NCBI RefSeq assembly: GCF_900142135.1
Contig: NZ_FQZU01000008.1
Span: 55,001-119,000 of the forward strand
Length of the DNA stretch: 64,000 nt
Direction: 5' to 3'
Source: Desulfatibacillum alkenivorans DSM 16219
GTDB taxonomy: Bacteria > Desulfobacterota > Desulfobacteria > Desulfobacterales > Desulfatibacillaceae
Shown: piece by piece, positions 43,931 through 53,016 of the stretch
How positions within the stretch are numbered: position 1 is the first letter of the stretch
How the letters are laid out: the number at the start of each line of letters is the position of its first letter
Notes under the pieces: model-generated
The model's database searches: none
The model's input: the letters and a program-made list of their open reading frames with translations, nothing else
What the model was told of the DNA's origin: nothing
Position numbers and translations under genes: made by a program

Positions 43931-45297
43931 CCGCCGCCCCGTCGCCATGGGAGCCTGTCCTGAAAACCCTGTGGAGCCAAAGCCGTTTTGCGTCCTTCTT
44001 TTTTCAGGCCGTGAGCTTCGTCCCCAATGACGGCCTGCCCACCCTGGCCATCACCGCGTTTCAACGCAGGCTCACCCTGTTTTACAATACCGCCTTTGTG
44101 GAGCAATCCAGGCCTGAGCATCTCATCGGGCTTTTAATCCACGAAATGCTTCACGTGATTTTCAACCACGACCACCGCCTGATTCCAGGGCGGAATCTCC
44201 ACGTCCAGAACCTGGCCCAGGACATGGTCATCAATTCCTATATTTGGGAAAACAGGAAATCCTTTTTTTCCCGTACGGGCCGTCATCAGACCCCGGAACT
44301 GGAGCTGCCCCCCGGCCTCCCAGTAATACCCAGGTCATTCAGCCGGGATACGGGAAAAACCGACCTCGCCCAAGTCTCGTGGGAAGAGGTCTACGTCTGG
44401 CTCAACTCCCGGTCCGCCTTTCCCGACACAAGTAAACGGGAGGAAGATCCCGGCTTGCCAGGCATAGATCAATCCTCCTGGCAGGCCTTGGGGGATAAAT
44501 CCGGCGCTCCTGAATTCCTGGGCGGCCTGTCCCTCATGGATCAAGGCGGCAAGCCCTTGCCCACGGGCGCCCATTTGTTCGGCGACGCAACGGCCAACGA
44601 ACAGGCCAACGCCGGCGCCAAGCGGGTGCTTCGGTTCATCCGCCAGGGAGGGGAATGCGCAAACGAGCGGGCCTTGCAGGATCTGGCCTGCCTCATCAAG
44701 GCTCCGGCCAAAGTCAAAAGGCCCGTTTGGCGGCGGGAAATCAAGACCATCCTGGACTACTCCCGCCCCAGGGAACAATGGGAGTACGCCTCGTCCAGGT
44801 TCAACCGCCGCTATGTGGATGCCGGCATTTACGCCCCCGGCAGGCGCTACACCCACATGCCCCTCATCACCGTGGTGGTGGACGTCTCCGGATCCATGGC
44901 CTCCCATCCCAAGGAGATGGAGCAGGCTTTCGGCCTGGTGGAGTCTCTGGTTTCGGATTTTCGCATTAACCTGCTGTGTATGGATCAGGACCTGTTTATT
45001 CCGCAGAAGCAGGGGGAGGGCTTCAAAGCCTCCAAGAGCAAGCGCCCCTATTATTATAAAAAAGGCGACTGGCGCTACATCCGGTCCGGCAGCCGGGGAA
45101 CCACGCTGTTCGCCCCTCTGTTCAACGCCTATATGAGCGGCCGCAAGGAGGCTTTGCTCGTGCTGACGGACGGATTCATCTATGACCTCAAGGCCCTGAA
45201 GCCTCATCACCCCACAGTCTGGGCCGTGCCTTCCGCCCGGGAGGTCCGCTTTCATCCGCCTTTCGGCAGGGTCGTAAGCATGGGAGACGCCCCATGA
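43927..45297 (+). CDS. Zincin-like and VWA-domain protein (DUF2201 type)
   Basis: A 456-residue partner of the MoxR ATPase. The N-terminal domain carries a metallopeptidase-like motif HEMLH at residues 72-76 (with FNHDHR following), and the C-terminal domain is VWA-like with a complete MIDAS start DVSGS at residues 319-323, a later SRGTT and LTDGF. This is the DUF2201 architecture. The ATG at 43927 overlaps the moxR stop codon; an open frame extending to 43828 lies inside moxR. Its stop codon again overlaps the next gene by four bases. Whether the zincin site is active cannot be told. Confidence 0.85.
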   Translation: MTAAPSPWEPVLKTLWSQSRFASFFFQAVSFVPNDGLPTLAITAFQRRLTLFYNTAFVEQSRPEHLIGLLIHEMLHVIFNHDHRLIPGRNLHVQNLAQDMVINSYIWENRKSFFSRTGRHQTPELELPPGLPVIPRSFSRDTGKTDLAQVSWEEVYVWLNSRSAFPDTSKREEDPGLPGIDQSSWQALGDKSGAPEFLGGLSLMDQGGKPLPTGAHLFGDATANEQANAGAKRVLRFIRQGGECANERALQDLACLIKAPAKVKRPVWRREIKTILDYSRPREQWEYASSRFNRRYVDAGIYAPGRRYTHMPLITVVVDVSGSMASHPKEMEQAFGLVESLVSDFRINLLCMDQDLFIPQKQGEGFKASKSKRPYYYKKGDWRYIRSGSRGTTLFAPLFNAYMSGRKEALLVLTDGFIYDLKALKPHHPTVWAVPSAREVRFHPPFGRVVSMGDAP

Positions 45298-45824
45298 CTC
45301 AGGAGCAAAACCGGGAGCAAGCCCAGGCCTTGTACGAACAGGGAGTTAAGGAAAGCGCCTTTGATTATGGGGACGGCCTTTCGCGTCTCATCGCTCTGGG
45401 CGAGCCCGAACACATCTTCCGGGCCGGAAGGGTTTGGCCGCAGTTTGATTATTCCCTGGGATTTGAAGTCCTGGTGAGGTTGAAAAGCGCCAAGTATATG
45501 TATCATGCGGGCCTGGAGTGGAAATCCTTTGACCATAAGGAGGGAACCCGCGTTTTGGCCGTCCTGGCCGATCCCCAATACCTGTTTTACGCAGGCGCCC
45601 ATTGGAAGCAGTTCGATTTTGAACAAGGCTTTGACGGACTGCTTAAAACAGGCTCCTGCCGATATCTTTATCAGGCCGGCGTTTTGTGGAAAAATTTTGA
45701 CCACGCCCGGGCTTGGGCCGTGCTGGAATCCCAGGTCGTCCAGGGCGAAGAGTGGCGCGGCCAGGCCTTTGAACACCCCCGCTGGAAAAATGCCCTGTTG
45801 CACATCTGGTTGAACTTAGGCTAA
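45294..45824 (+). CDS. Short repeat protein of the MoxR operon
   Basis: A 176-residue protein with no family I recognise. It consists of four to five tandem repeats of about 28-32 residues with the pattern F/Y-x-AG-x2-W-x2-FD-x3-G-x3-L (seen as FRAGRVWPQFDYSLGFEVL, YHAGLEWKSFDHKEGTRVL, FYAGAHWKQFDFEQGFDGL and YQAGVLWKNFDHARAWAVL). A helical-repeat, protein-binding fold is likely. It overlaps the VWA gene by four bases and its stop overlaps the stop of the convergent 744-residue gene. Probably an adaptor or client of the MoxR-VWA machine; that is inference from position. Confidence 0.7.
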   Translation: MTQEQNREQAQALYEQGVKESAFDYGDGLSRLIALGEPEHIFRAGRVWPQFDYSLGFEVLVRLKSAKYMYHAGLEWKSFDHKEGTRVLAVLADPQYLFYAGAHWKQFDFEQGFDGLLKTGSCRYLYQAGVLWKNFDHARAWAVLESQVVQGEEWRGQAFEHPRWKNALLHIWLNLG

Positions 45825-48055
45825 AAATTCAGCGTCATGAGCAAGTTCATGGGCTGGTCGTCGTCCGGTTCTATGACCTCCGAGTCCGGCCTTTGGGCGA
45901 AGTCGCTTCCCGCCGTCCTGCGGATCATCTTCAGCATCCGGTCAATGTGGCTGATAAACTCCCGGGCGGAAATCATTTCTCCGTAGGTTCTTGTGAAAGC
46001 GTAGATGCAAACCCCTTTAGCCTCCATCTCCCGGGCCAGCTCCGCCGCCCCCTCAAGCAGCCTGGCCGCTCTTTTGGCGCAGCCTATGGTGCGCATGGGG
46101 TAGAGATCCCACCAGACGGCCGCCGTGCAATAATAGGTGGTGGGGCGGTACGCCTGCAGCGAAATGGAGTCATCGTGCATCCGGGTGTTCATATCAAAGA
46201 TGGCGCCTATCATTTCATTTTCGGGAATCTGCGGCAGATCCTCACGCAAATAGCCCAATTGCCATTGCACCTCATGGATGGGTTTGCGCACGGCCTGGGG
46301 CGTGCAGTCCAGGGGCTTCTCAGGCGAAGTAAAAAGGCTGTCGTCATGTTTCAACACGTTCCTGATCACCTTGACGGAGTTCAACAGGTAGACTGCCCGG
46401 ATTCCCGTGGGCGATATGGTCACTCCCTTCCAAAACACGGACTCCGCCTTGTCTAAAGCCGCGTATATCTTCCGTTTAAAATGCTCGGTGTTGTATTCGC
46501 CTTCTATGGTTCCCCGGCCCGCCCGCAAACGACGCAGGGTCAGCATGGCCTGGGCCAGAAAAATCACGGCGTGCTCGCAGTAAAAATCCTCGGTCAAATA
46601 CTGGCAGTTCTGCTTGATGAATCCCGCCTCCAGATAAGCCTGCTCGAACATGCCTTCCGCAATGGAATGGGACGGCGCCTCCACGGCCAAGTTTCGAAAA
46701 AGAATCATGCGCAGGGTTCTGGCGTTCAAGTGAGTGGGGTCCAGGCTCAAGATGATTCGCAGAATTTCGTTGGCGTCCCAAAAGCGGCGGCGGTAATACA
46801 GGGTTTTTGCGATTTCCAGGCCCAAAAGGGAGTTGTGGGGATATCTCAAAAAGGTGCTGAGGGCGTTGGGCTGCTCCTTGGCGTCCCGGTCCCTGGTCTG
46901 TATGATGGAGGGATATAGGGTCGCCGTGAACAAAGCCGCAGCCTCCGAATCGGCGCCCAGAGCTTTGTCCACCAGAAGGTCCGGCACAAAGTCAAAATAC
47001 AAGGTGCTCCACACGCCCATGACCCACCAAATGGTCAGGGACTCGTTATTGAACAGGGTGATCTCCGTGGGCGCGGGGAATAACAGAGCCCGGATGTCAT
47101 TGATCAGGGCGCATTGCCGGGCGAAATCGGTCAGGCGGATAGCCGGGTCTCCGGGCAGCTTGGCGCTCAGGATAGGCAGCAGATAGTTGTCCAGTCCGTC
47201 AAAGGCGCCGGCGGAAACGCCGATGGATAAAAACCGGTTTTGGGTGTAATGCTTGGACAAAGCCCACCGGATGGCCATCTGGTGGGCCAGGGAAAGGGCG
47301 CTCCGCAAGCACTGGCGATAGGCCGAAGGATTGCTGGCCGCCTCCTCCTTGGGAAAATCCACGTATAAGGTCGTGATGTCGTGGGACCGCACCTTGCCCC
47401 ATCGGCCGTAAGCGAACCGGCCGATGGACTGCTGGATGTACCCCTTGAGTTCATTTTTCAGCCATCCCACGATTTCATGGTCGATCACGTCCCCCCGGCT
47501 GTACAAGGCGAAACCGATCCGCACCCCTTCCTTATGCTCCGCCTGGGTCATGCCGCCCCGGCACATCTCCACAAGGGTCTCGAAATTCCAATGGGCGCCC
47601 AATCGCCCCCGCTCATGCCCCAGCCAGAACGCAAGGCTCCTTAACACATTCTGCTTGTGCAAGGTGTCGGCCTTTTCCTTCTTCAGGCGAGACAGCATGG
47701 AGTTGCTCACCCGGGGCAAGTCCAGTTCACACTGGTCCAAAAGCGCGTTCATGCGTTCGGTCAGGGCGCGGACCGACAGGTTCAATTCCAACAGGGTTTC
47801 CTTTTGGTCGAAAAAATCCGAAAAATTCATGGGCGTGGGAGGCTTTAAATCCTCCCTTTGCAGAGCGTTTTCCTGGATGAACCGCTCCAGGGCGCCGGCC
47901 TCTGCGGCTGGTATGATTGCATTTTTTTCCGCGAACAAAATCAAGGACTTCAGGGCCTTGGCGTTCTCGCTGTTTTGGGCGAACGTCAAGAAATTTTCAT
48001 GCGTTGGAAAAGCAGCCAATAGGGCTGATATCCTGTTGTTTTTCTTGGAATGCAT
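45821..48055 (-). CDS. Large hypothetical protein, possibly helical repeats
   Basis: A 744-residue soluble protein with no signal peptide, no membrane segment and no domain I can name. Parts of the C-terminal half are TPR-like (LGLEIAKTLYYRRRFWDANEI, LRIILSLDPTHLNARTLRM). The ATG at 48055 is chosen over a GTG at 48082 because AGGAG lies 7 bases upstream. Its end overlaps the end of the MoxR-VWA-repeat operon by four bases. The promoter region contains an 18-base perfect palindrome. A functional tie to the MoxR system is possible but rests on adjacency only. Confidence 0.65.
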   Translation of the reverse strand: MHSKKNNRISALLAAFPTHENFLTFAQNSENAKALKSLILFAEKNAIIPAAEAGALERFIQENALQREDLKPPTPMNFSDFFDQKETLLELNLSVRALTERMNALLDQCELDLPRVSNSMLSRLKKEKADTLHKQNVLRSLAFWLGHERGRLGAHWNFETLVEMCRGGMTQAEHKEGVRIGFALYSRGDVIDHEIVGWLKNELKGYIQQSIGRFAYGRWGKVRSHDITTLYVDFPKEEAASNPSAYRQCLRSALSLAHQMAIRWALSKHYTQNRFLSIGVSAGAFDGLDNYLLPILSAKLPGDPAIRLTDFARQCALINDIRALLFPAPTEITLFNNESLTIWWVMGVWSTLYFDFVPDLLVDKALGADSEAAALFTATLYPSIIQTRDRDAKEQPNALSTFLRYPHNSLLGLEIAKTLYYRRRFWDANEILRIILSLDPTHLNARTLRMILFRNLAVEAPSHSIAEGMFEQAYLEAGFIKQNCQYLTEDFYCEHAVIFLAQAMLTLRRLRAGRGTIEGEYNTEHFKRKIYAALDKAESVFWKGVTISPTGIRAVYLLNSVKVIRNVLKHDDSLFTSPEKPLDCTPQAVRKPIHEVQWQLGYLREDLPQIPENEMIGAIFDMNTRMHDDSISLQAYRPTTYYCTAAVWWDLYPMRTIGCAKRAARLLEGAAELAREMEAKGVCIYAFTRTYGEMISAREFISHIDRMLKMIRRTAGSDFAQRPDSEVIEPDDDQPMNLLMTLNF

Positions 48056-48126
48056 GCCTTTCTCCTGGGTTTTGCCTGTCACGAACGATTCGGGCGGGAG
48101 CCTTTACGATGGAAATAGTCCTTCTT

Positions 48127-48155
48127 GATTTAAAACAGCTCGGAAAACATTGCAA
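48127..48155 (-). promoter_or_regulatory. Possible promoter for the 744-residue gene
   Basis: Minus-strand TTGCAA (48155-48150), a 17-base spacer and TAAATC (48132-48127). The -35 lies in the centre of the palindrome at 48144-48161, so a protein bound there would block it. Confidence 0.35.
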
Positions 48156-48161
48156 TGTTTT
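48144..48161. promoter_or_regulatory. Perfect 18-base palindrome, likely operator
   Basis: AAAACATTGCAATGTTTT is its own reverse complement. It lies about 90 bases upstream of the 744-residue gene and about 40 bases before a plus-strand promoter, where a dimeric repressor could act on both. Confidence 0.55.
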
Positions 48162-48199
48162 AATGTAAAACGGTAGTTTTTGTAAAACAAACCATTTGT

Positions 48200-48228
48200 T
48201 TGACACGGGACGGGAGCTCGTCTATTCT
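48200..48228 (+). promoter_or_regulatory. Strong sigma-70-type promoter facing the ALDH-ADH gene
   Basis: TTGACA at 48200-48205, a 17-base spacer and TATTCT at 48223-48228. It would give a leader of about 400 bases before the ALDH-ADH ATG at 48634. No known riboswitch was recognised in that leader. Confidence 0.6.
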
Positions 48229-48253
48229 CTTAATATTCCTAACGCCGGGAGGC

Positions 48254-48394
48254 CTACGTAAAGCGCCGCTCGCCCTCCGGCAGCTCATGTTCCAATGTAA
48301 ATTCCACGGGTTGAGCAGGATTATCCGGATTTAAATAGACCATTGCAGCAGCAGGAGCCCCGTTTCCGCCTCTGTACAGGCCTTTTTGCGCCAT
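48254..48394 (-). CDS. Possible 46-residue small protein
   Basis: A minus-strand frame beginning MAQKGLYRGGNGAP and ending GERRFT in the 550-base gap before the ALDH-ADH gene. Its composition is protein-like (NPDNPAQPVEFTLEHELPEG), but the ribosome-binding site is weak and no family is recognised. It may be a real small gene, a remnant, or chance. Confidence 0.3.
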   Translation of the reverse strand: MAQKGLYRGGNGAPAAAMVYLNPDNPAQPVEFTLEHELPEGERRFT

Positions 48395-48633
48395 GTCCCA
48401 TCTATATGGAATAATGGTTTGTAATAGGACGGTTAGCCCTGTTTGAGGCGGTCTCCGCCATTTTCAGCCGCATGTGAAAATTGCAACAGCGAAAGCAGGT
48501 AGTGTTTTAGGACATTGTCGTAACCCGGATCCAAAATTTAAATGGAGCGACCTGTTTGCAACGCAGATGCTGAAATAATTCTGTCAGCCCTTTCATTTTT
48601 ACAACCCAAAACCACATCAACAGGAGAGCAACT

Positions 48634-51291
48634 ATGGATCAATACAAACTCTTTATTAACGGCGAATTTGTGGATGCAGCCAGCGGCCAAACCTTTGAAT
48701 CCATCGATCCCGGCACGGGCGTTCCCATCGCCCAGGTGGCCATGGCCGGAGAAGCGGACGCCGAAGCCGCCATCATGGCGGCGCGGCGCGCCTTTGACAG
48801 CGGCGTCTGGAGCAACCTCTCCCCCGAGGCCAGGGCCGAAAAACTGAACGCCTTCGCCGACCAGGTCACCCAGCAGACCTTGCGCATGGCCATCACCGAA
48901 TCCATGGATTCCGGCCAGATCATCGGCCTCGCCAAATATTGGGGCATGCTGGGCTCTCAGTTGATTCGCAATTTCGCCCATTATGCGGCAACCAAGTTTC
49001 CCTGGGTGGAGGACATCCCCTACGCCGGCAACGTATTCGCGCCGGGGCGCGACTACATCCGCCGCGAGCCCATCGGCGTTTGCGTGGGCATCATCCCCTG
49101 GAACTTCCCCATGAGCATGGCTTTCTGGAAAATCGGCCAGGCCATCGCCATGGGCAACACCGTGGTCTTGAAGCCCGCCACCTCCACGCCTTTGGGCGCG
49201 CTCATCATCGCTGAATGCGCCAAGGCCGCCGGCATTCCTCCGGGAGTGGTCAACGTCATCGCCGGCCCCGGCGGGGAGTTGGGCAATGTCCTGTGCACCC
49301 ATAAAGAGGTGGACAAAATCGCTTTTACGGGGAGCACGGCCGTTGGCAGCCAGATCATGAAAATGGCCTCCGACACCGTCAAGAAAGTCACCCTGGAACT
49401 GGGCGGCAAGTCCGCCAACATCATCTGCGACGACGCGGACATGGACATGGCCGTGGAAGGCGCCCTGTTCGGCACCTTCTTCCATCAAGGCCAGGTTTGC
49501 GAGTCCGGCACCAGGGTGCTGGTCTCCTCCAAGATCTATGACGAGTTCCTGAGCCGCATGAAAGCCAGGGCCGAAGAATTGCGCGTGGGCTACCAATTGG
49601 ACCCCGCCTCCCAGCAGGGCCCCCTGGCCAACACCGCCCAACTGGCCACCGTGGAGCGCTACGTCCAATTGGGCCGCGAGGAAGGCGCCGAGGTCGTCAC
49701 GGGCGGCGAGCGCGCCGTCGTGGAAGGCCTGGATGGCGGCAATTACTACAAGCCCACCATTTTCGCCGCTAAAAACTCCATGCGCATCGCCCGGGAGGAA
49801 ATTTTCGGCCCCGTGGTCTGCGTCATCAAATACGATTCCGAAGACGAAGCCGTGGCCATCGCCAACGATTCCGACTACGGCCTGGCCGGCGGCGTGTTCT
49901 CCCAAAGCACGGCCAAGGCGGAAAGAATCGCCGGGCAGATTCGCACCGGCACCATGTGGATCAACAACTACCACGCCTTCGGCGATTTCTGCCCCTTCGG
50001 CGGATACAAGCAATCCGGCGTGGGCCGCGAACTGGGCCATGCAGGTTTGGCCGAATACACCCAGATCAAGCGCGTGCATGTCTCCGCCAGCTCCGATTAC
50101 AAGAGCAATTTCACCATGAAGCTCTTTTCCGACGATCCCAAAATCCCCTTTGTCCAGTACATCACCCCCACTTTGGTGATCGCCGGACACGGCAGCCTGG
50201 GCTCCATCAGCAAGGAAGTGGTGCGTTTGGGCGCCCGTAAGGCCTTGATCCTGAGCGACGCGGGAGTCAAAGGCGCAGGCCTGGTGAAATACGTGGAGGA
50301 CGCCTTGGGCGATTTCTACGCGGGCGTCTTTGACGACATCGCCCAGGACTCCGATCTGGACACCGTGGACAGGGCCGTGGCCATGGCCCGGGAAAAAGGC
50401 GCGGACCTGATTGTCAGCGTGGGCGGCGGCAGCGTCATCGATACGGCCAAAGCCGTATGCGTCACCCTGAAAAACGGCGGCAAGGCCGACGATCACATCG
50501 CCCTCATGCGCCTGACCGAACCCCAGATTCCCCACATCTGCATCCCGACGACCTCAGGAACGGGCAGCGAAGTCACCGCGGCCGCGGTCATCAAAAGCCA
50601 CACCGCAGGCCGTAAGGTGTATATCATCGACAACTTCATCGTGCCCAACACCGCGATTCTGGACCCCATCTTCACCCTGTCCCTGCCGCCCAGCCTTACC
50701 GCCTCCACGGCCATGGACGCCATGACCCACGCCGTGGAAGCCTTGACCAGCACCATGTCCAATTCCATCTGCGACGGCCACGCGCTCCAGGCCATCCGCC
50801 TGATTGCGGCCAACCTGCCCAGGGCCATCGCCAACGGTCAGGATGAGGAGGCCCGCCTGAACCTGCAGATCGGCGCCACCACCGCCGGTTGGGCCTTCTC
50901 CATCGCCCAGGTCGGGCTCGCCCATTCCATGGCCCATACCGTGGGCATGCTCTGCAACGTGCCCCACGGCGCGGCCTGCGGCATCGTGCTGCCTGCGGTC
51001 ATGCGCTACAACGTGGATCACGCCACGGAGAAGCTGGCCCTGGCGGCCCAGGCCATGGGCGTGAGCATCGGCGGCATGAGCAGGCGGGACGCCGCCCTGG
51101 CAGCCGCGGACGCCGTGGAAAAGCTCATGGAATCCTCCGGGCATCCCCTGCGCTTAAGCCAGGTGGGCGTGACCGAAGACGCCCTGGCCCTGGCTCCGTT
51201 CCACGCCATCGCAGACTCCCCGACCTTGTTCAACGCCCGGCCGGTCTCCGACCCCAACGACATCGCCGAACTTTACAAACAGGTGTTTTAA
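48634..51291 (+). CDS. Aldehyde dehydrogenase - iron alcohol dehydrogenase fusion
   Basis: An 885-residue two-enzyme protein. Residues 1 to about 490 are a classical NAD(P)-dependent aldehyde dehydrogenase: VGIIPWNFPMSM, KPATSTPLGA, FTGSTAVG, general base Glu255 in LELGGKSAN and nucleophile Cys289 in GQVCESGTR. Residues from about 510 on are a group III (iron) alcohol dehydrogenase: VSVGGGSVIDTAKAV, PTTSGTGSEVT, DAMTHAVEA and HSMAHTVGM with metal-ligand histidines. The order matches AdhE, but AdhE has a CoA-acylating ALDH; this N-terminal half is of the hydrolytic (betaine-aldehyde-dehydrogenase-like) type. Expected net activity is alcohol to carboxylate with channelling of the aldehyde, or the reverse balance under reducing conditions. 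Ribosome-binding site AGGAGAG is clear. Confidence 0.9.
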   Translation: MDQYKLFINGEFVDAASGQTFESIDPGTGVPIAQVAMAGEADAEAAIMAARRAFDSGVWSNLSPEARAEKLNAFADQVTQQTLRMAITESMDSGQIIGLAKYWGMLGSQLIRNFAHYAATKFPWVEDIPYAGNVFAPGRDYIRREPIGVCVGIIPWNFPMSMAFWKIGQAIAMGNTVVLKPATSTPLGALIIAECAKAAGIPPGVVNVIAGPGGELGNVLCTHKEVDKIAFTGSTAVGSQIMKMASDTVKKVTLELGGKSANIICDDADMDMAVEGALFGTFFHQGQVCESGTRVLVSSKIYDEFLSRMKARAEELRVGYQLDPASQQGPLANTAQLATVERYVQLGREEGAEVVTGGERAVVEGLDGGNYYKPTIFAAKNSMRIAREEIFGPVVCVIKYDSEDEAVAIANDSDYGLAGGVFSQSTAKAERIAGQIRTGTMWINNYHAFGDFCPFGGYKQSGVGRELGHAGLAEYTQIKRVHVSASSDYKSNFTMKLFSDDPKIPFVQYITPTLVIAGHGSLGSISKEVVRLGARKALILSDAGVKGAGLVKYVEDALGDFYAGVFDDIAQDSDLDTVDRAVAMAREKGADLIVSVGGGSVIDTAKAVCVTLKNGGKADDHIALMRLTEPQIPHICIPTTSGTGSEVTAAAVIKSHTAGRKVYIIDNFIVPNTAILDPIFTLSLPPSLTASTAMDAMTHAVEALTSTMSNSICDGHALQAIRLIAANLPRAIANGQDEEARLNLQIGATTAGWAFSIAQVGLAHSMAHTVGMLCNVPHGAACGIVLPAVMRYNVDHATEKLALAAQAMGVSIGGMSRRDAALAAADAVEKLMESSGHPLRLSQVGVTEDALALAPFHAIADSPTLFNARPVSDPNDIAELYKQVF

Positions 51292-51320
51292 ACCTTCCGG
51301 CGATAGTCCAAACCTGTAAT

Positions 51321-51359
51321 AAAAAGCCCTCATGGATCATTTTCCATGAGGGCTTTTTT
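51321..51359. terminator. Bidirectional terminator
   Basis: AAAAAGCCCTCATGGA pairs perfectly with TCCATGAGGGCTTTTT around a six-base loop, with T runs on both strands. It serves the ALDH-ADH gene (plus) and the hybrid histidine kinase (minus), which converge here. Confidence 0.9.
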
Positions 51360-51414
51360 GCATGCATTGGCCGATATTTGGGGAATGCTCCAGAAATGCT
51401 ATCTAAACACAGCC

Positions 51415-53010
51415 TCATCCATCCAAAACCTGCCGGATGATTTTGGTGAGTTCCGAGGACAAAACCGGCTTATTTAAAACCGCATTCAGGCCGAGTACTT
51501 TAATTTTTTCATCGGACAGCATCTGACTGTACCCAGTGCATAAGATAACAGGGATGTCCTGGCGAATCCTTCTGATCTCAAAGGCGAGGACGTCACCCGT
51601 CATTTCCGGCATAGTCATGTCCGTTATAACCAAATCAAAAGCACCTGGCTGGGATTTAAGACTGGTCAAGGCGATTATGGGATTTGTATAGACTGCCACC
51701 TTGTAACCAGCTTTTTCTAAACTTTGTTTGAAAAGATTTGTGATAGCCTTTTCATCATCCACAAAAAGAATGCTTTCATGCCCCTTCTGCATGTGGATCT
51801 GCAGATCCGCCCTTTTAAAATTTTCTTGCTTTGTAACAGGCAGATAAAGAAAGACAGTGGTTCCTTGCCCAGGTTGGCTCTCTATGTGTATGGCTCCATT
51901 ATACCCTTTAACTATGCCGTAGACAATTGACAACCCCATTCCGGTTCCCTTGTCAACGGATTTGGTGGTAAAATACGGGTCAAAGACACATTTTAAATTG
52001 TCTGGAAGAATGCCTATCCCGGTATCTGAAATACGAAGTTCCACGTATTCCCCGGGAATAACTCCCTGTGGAATAAATTCAGAATCGTGAAAGAAGCAAG
52101 TGTTTCTGGCCTGAATATCTAAAACCCCTCCCTTCTCTTCCATGGCGTGAAAAGCGTTCGTACATAAGTTCATGTATACTTGATGAATCATTGTTGCGTC
52201 CGCCTTAATATAGGCATCTGTTTGCACAGACTGCTGGATGGTAATTGAGGAGGGAAAGGACGATTGGATCAATTTTAGACCTTCATCAAGTATGGGTTTT
52301 AATTGTATCGGTTCCACAAATCCTTCGCTGTGCCTTGCGAATCTTAAAATCTGCTTAATGATTTCTTTTGCTCGATTCCCCGCCACGTATATCTCGTGCA
52401 GGTTATTCCACAAGGAAGAACCCTGTTTGGCATCACACATGGCCATTTCAGAAAAGCCGACGATAGGGGACAATATGTTGTTAAAATCATGAGCTATTCC
52501 CGCCGCCAGATTCCCTATGGCAGCTACCTTTTCCGAGTGATGAATTCGTTTGAGCAATTCACTGTTTTCTTCTTCGGCAACTTCCCTGTCTTTGATCTCT
52601 TTCCTAAGCTGTTCATTTACTTTCAAAAGCTCTTGTGTTTTTTGTTGGACGGTTTTTTCAAGGCTCTGGTTGTAGTCGGAAAGAAACTCCGCAATTTGTG
52701 TTTGCACCACTACGCCTTTGAATCCATCAGAACTAAAAACGGGTAGAACATCGAAACCGCCGTCCTTCATCTGGACCATGATGGAGTCAATGTCCTGATT
52801 GATGTCGATAGCAGGCCTTTCCTGCAAACAATCCAAAATCAAGTTTTTGGGAAATTTGACAATATCCTGAGGGGTTAGAAGACCTCTGTAAGTATTTCCC
52901 TCCAGCACAACAATATACCCTGTCTGCAGAATAATATCCTTTACAGAATCTGTACCATCCAGAGGACTGGCCACCGGATAAGAATCCTGAACAAGATACT
53001 TGGCTTTCAT
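51415..53010 (-). CDS. Hybrid histidine kinase with N-terminal CBS-like region
   Basis: A 531-residue soluble kinase. Residues 1 to about 115 resemble a CBS pair (VLEGNTYRGLLTPQDIVKF, VLPVFSSDGFKGVVVQTQIAEFL), followed by a coiled coil, a HisKA domain with phosphoacceptor in GIAHDFNNILSP, an ATPase domain (NLCTNAFHAM, DTGIGI, GTGMGLSIVYGI) and a C-terminal receiver (FVDDEKAIT, phosphoacceptor in LVITDMTMPEMTG, lysine in NKPV). No membrane segment is present, so it senses an internal, perhaps nucleotide, signal. It follows a small gene by 6 bases. The cognate output protein is not in the window. Confidence 0.9.
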   Translation of the reverse strand: MKAKYLVQDSYPVASPLDGTDSVKDIILQTGYIVVLEGNTYRGLLTPQDIVKFPKNLILDCLQERPAIDINQDIDSIMVQMKDGGFDVLPVFSSDGFKGVVVQTQIAEFLSDYNQSLEKTVQQKTQELLKVNEQLRKEIKDREVAEEENSELLKRIHHSEKVAAIGNLAAGIAHDFNNILSPIVGFSEMAMCDAKQGSSLWNNLHEIYVAGNRAKEIIKQILRFARHSEGFVEPIQLKPILDEGLKLIQSSFPSSITIQQSVQTDAYIKADATMIHQVYMNLCTNAFHAMEEKGGVLDIQARNTCFFHDSEFIPQGVIPGEYVELRISDTGIGILPDNLKCVFDPYFTTKSVDKGTGMGLSIVYGIVKGYNGAIHIESQPGQGTTVFLYLPVTKQENFKRADLQIHMQKGHESILFVDDEKAITNLFKQSLEKAGYKVAVYTNPIIALTSLKSQPGAFDLVITDMTMPEMTGDVLAFEIRRIRQDIPVILCTGYSQMLSDEKIKVLGLNAVLNKPVLSSELTKIIRQVLDG

Positions 53011-53016
53011 CGAAGT

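Noticed and set aside
48538-50535. 665-codon minus-strand open frame across the aldehyde dehydrogenase
   Set aside because: Antisense shadow; sense strand carries full ALDH catalytic motifs.
48634-51291. Calling the fusion AdhE
   Set aside because: The ALDH half has non-acylating features, so the standard AdhE function (acetyl-CoA to ethanol) is not supported.
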